NCBI GenBank assembly: GCA_022885665.1
Contig: JAGQDJ010000248.1
Coordinates: forward strand, 62,001 to 126,000
Direction: 5' to 3'
DNA length: 64,000 nt
Source of the DNA: Triops longicaudatus
Taxonomy: Eukaryota; Arthropoda; Branchiopoda; Notostraca; Triopsidae
The stretch's first letter is position 1. Each line of letters begins with the position of its first letter. Positions 61,614 through 64,000 of the stretch are shown piece by piece. The translations under genes were made by a program, and so were the position numbers. The notes beneath the pieces were generated by a model. That model did not search any database and was not told the origin of the DNA. It worked only from the letters and a program-made list of their open reading frames with translations.

Positions 61614-62248
61614 GCTTATTTAAGTTACACTGTTGTAATGTATACACGGATTAAAAAAAAACGGAGCACTTATGCAAAGTTTCGTAAATACAAAAAACTT
61701 GGGATGAGAAACGTGTGGAATTTTAGTTCGTAAATTCTTGGATGAAGGCACGTTTTTTGTACTTGACAAAGGTATTGAATGTTGAAGCTTAGCTTCTCTA
61801 AAAATATTTTTCCCTTGGGCGATTTAGAAGAAAGCCAAGGTGAAGGTAAAATCCCATTTGTTGATCTTTAGGAGGCGTCAGAGGAAGGAAAAAAGGGACC
61901 AGAGCCAGTGTCCCGAGAAAAGCACTACGAGGATGAATTTCTTGTATAGTTGGCACTTGCTTAGTCGGTAGTCTCGGTTTAGATCAGGCAAGGTGTGTTG
62001 CGGGAGAGGAAGTGGTGTTGCTTGATGTGAGGACGGAACAGGTATCAACATTTTATTTTTCATTAAAAGATGAGAGGACAGCACATATACTGTACCACAG
62101 TATAAGTTTCTTTCTGAAGTGTTGGTGAGTGTGCGAACATATTTGGTTCTTGCCCGTTCATTCTATGTGTAATCCGAGGTAGTTTGTTCACCAGTTCCCA
62201 AATTTCCCTTTGTAGTGCGTGGCTTGCAAGTAACCTACCGGAAACCCA
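61614..62248. other. Intergenic, PPP1R15 to lipase
   Basis: Contains the ATTAAA at 61650-61655 (PPP1R15 3' end) and, to the right, the unrecognised promoter and leader of the lipase gene. No TATA box I could defend. Confidence 0.5.
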
Positions 62249-64000
62249 ATGGATACCTACAGATTAGTTGTGTTACTCATCTTGGCAGTTTTGCACTTGT
62301 GCAGTAAGTGTTTCTCCCTTCCAATGGAATTTCTTTCACCTAAATTCTGGTTTACTACAAGACCTTCAGTAAGGATAGCGCAAGAGGCCCATTTTTTTTG
62401 CCTACCAACAAAGAATACCGTTACAGTTTACTGCCTAGTAGACCGATTTAATCACTGGTACAACTCTTTTAATGTGCACTTTCGTAACGCTTTTACTGTG
62501 CTGACCGTTAGTTTCTTGCACTTTGGTTCCTGTCAGTCATGAGTGGGTGTTAATTCGCTCAGTGAAGCATTGCTACCTTGCTTTGTATTCATTCGTCATT
62601 ATAATACCTTTGAAAGTAGCGCGCCTTGAACGTGTTTGCCGTGACAATTCGCATTGCGCGGTAGTGGTCATGCATTGATTCCGCTTGAATCTTGACTTAC
62701 GAGGGTTTCGCGCAGTTCTACATGAACTCGTTTTCTGTAACCCAGACCCGTGGCGGCTGCGTAAACGTTTTGTCTGCCTCGGGTTCAGAACTGGAATACG
62801 CACTACATTGAAGATTTCTTTGCTTACGAGGAAAAAATAAAGGTTATCTTAATGTTCTCGAGCCTAGAAGGTCTCGACTTGCGCGGGCTTCACGCACGTT
62901 TCCTTGTGCACTCGTTTGATTTTAATTCCTTTTGTGTAAAACACGTGTAGGGTGAAAGCTTAATGTGTTAATATGTAAAGTTTATGTCTTGTATATAAAT
63001 ATAATGTGTTGATTTTAGACGTTCTGTTCTAATAAGGAAAGGAAAGCGAGTGTGAAAATATTAAATGGCTAATAGGGATTGCTTGGTCATGCTGGGCTGT
63101 ATCCCATTTCGCTTTATATGGAATGTTTATAATGCGAGCGGTCCCGAACTGGAGGCACAAATGTACTAGTGGGAAATGAATACTAGTGAAATCTGGTGTT
63201 AGTCTGGGCCTGAAATTAGAGAACGATAATGATAATGACCCTATGTTATCTCATCCAGGATACGAAATGCGGAACTTCTCTGCTGTATGCATAGCATGTC
63301 TATGCCTCTTTAACGTGTCTACCAGGAAGTTTTGAGAAAACGGAACATTTTTCGCATCCTTTTTATTATCTCTTGACGAAAATCTGCAGTTGACAGACTT
63401 GCTAATTCCAGTGTTTTCCTGCTTCCGTGTCTCTATTTTTGTAGAGACAGGAGTAGATGGATTCTTTCTTCCTATTCGCGGCATGTTTTTTATGCCTGAT
63501 GCGGAAGGTTGGCTACACTTTGCATTCTTGGATGAACCAAGCAAGCGAGCCCCGATTGTTCCCGACCGAGATATTCGCTTTTTCTTGTGGACAAAGTAAG
63601 TTGAACCTTTTTCGTCGTCAGTACCCACTTTGCACTTTTGCCGGGGTTGTGTACAATTAGGTCGTGGTTTTCGGGTTCCTGGTGCTAGTCTTGGTCCGAG
63701 AGCCCGTGTTGTACACGGAAACGGACCAGCTTATGTGTGCGTGACCTATTTTGTGTTTTCCGAGCGCTTGTGAACCGTAATTACCAATTTGACTTGACAT
63801 ATCACCTTAACTGAAGTGTGTCTGCTGTGTGTCCTCTCTTTTTCCTGTCTAGTGGAGTATTCGTGAAATTTCTTTTAAATTGTTTGTAAACCGTGAGCAT
63901 TCCATTTTTTGTATGTGCTGGCCTGCTTTACAGGAAGAACCCGACTGACTACCAGCTGCTTTTGGTTAACAACGTCGATTTTTTGACAAATTCGTTTTTC
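62249..64000 (+). CDS. Secreted pancreatic-type lipase, partial (5' end; runs off the window)
   Basis: Lipases of this family hydrolyse ester bonds of triglycerides or phospholipids outside the cell. Exon 1 (62249-62303, phase 1) encodes a signal peptide, MDTYRLVVLLILAVLHLC, and ends at the strong donor A|GTAAGT. Exon 2 (63445-63595) follows TATTTTTGTAG and ends AAA|GTAAGT-like in phase 2. Exon 3 starts at 63934 after GCTTTACAG and continues past the window. Joined, they read DIRFFLWTK then KNPTDYQLLLVNN, the family's N-terminal RFxLYTxxNPxxxQ strand, followed by a NSF element equivalent to the usual SxF. The catalytic GxSxG, Asp and His lie outside the window, so enzyme activity cannot be judged. 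The family also has inactive members such as yolk proteins. Exon 1 was chosen for signal peptide, phase and donor. Confidence 0.8.

Noticed and set aside
63251..63628. 125-codon basic ORF on the minus strand
   Set aside because: It is antisense to lipase exon 2, whose plus-strand frame has matching phases and homology on both sides.

Overview
The window is nuclear DNA from an animal. Coding is interrupted by GT-AG introns, intergenic DNA is AT-rich, and every gene I can identify is metazoan. The PPP1R15 C-terminus and the achaete-scute bHLH both look most like arthropod proteins, so an arthropod is my best guess and a crustacean is possible; this is inference from remembered families. I see no bacterial, plasmid, phage, viral, CRISPR, rRNA or convincing tRNA sequence.

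Layout. Bases 1-26450 hold no gene I can identify. They contain a 146-bp AAT microsatellite, two small hAT-like MITEs, a 41-bp repeat pair and a few weak exon candidates. At 26451-27836 (minus) lies an intronless achaete-scute homologue of 461 residues. It is the only confident gene in the first 50 kb, which suggests a proneural gene inside a large regulatory desert. From 28 to 50 kb there is again no confident gene, only a decayed LINE with RNase H remnants (about 42.3-43.1 kb), a third hAT-like MITE with a perfect 8-bp target duplication (43309-43454), degenerate inverted repeats and weak exon candidates.

The last 13 kb is gene-dense. A complete 14-exon EXOC1/Sec3 gene (minus, 50863-55071) and a complete 3-exon TRAPPC2/sedlin gene (plus, 55493-56050) are head to head across 421 bp. 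Both encode vesicle-tethering subunits (exocyst and TRAPP), so they may share a bidirectional promoter; a 15-bp motif occurs twice in it. A PPP1R15 (GADD34/CReP-type) gene follows (plus, 58081-61613). Its only coding intron falls inside the PP1-docking motif. A secreted pancreatic-type lipase gene starts at 62249 and runs off the right edge.

Most interesting points: a 273-bp hAT-like MITE whose target duplication touches the EXOC1 stop codon; a 63-nt stop-free in-frame intron in EXOC1; and the PPP1R15 intron, whose retention would rebuild a KVxF motif (KVIF) and then truncate the protein. I found no new multi-gene system here, and I do not claim one.
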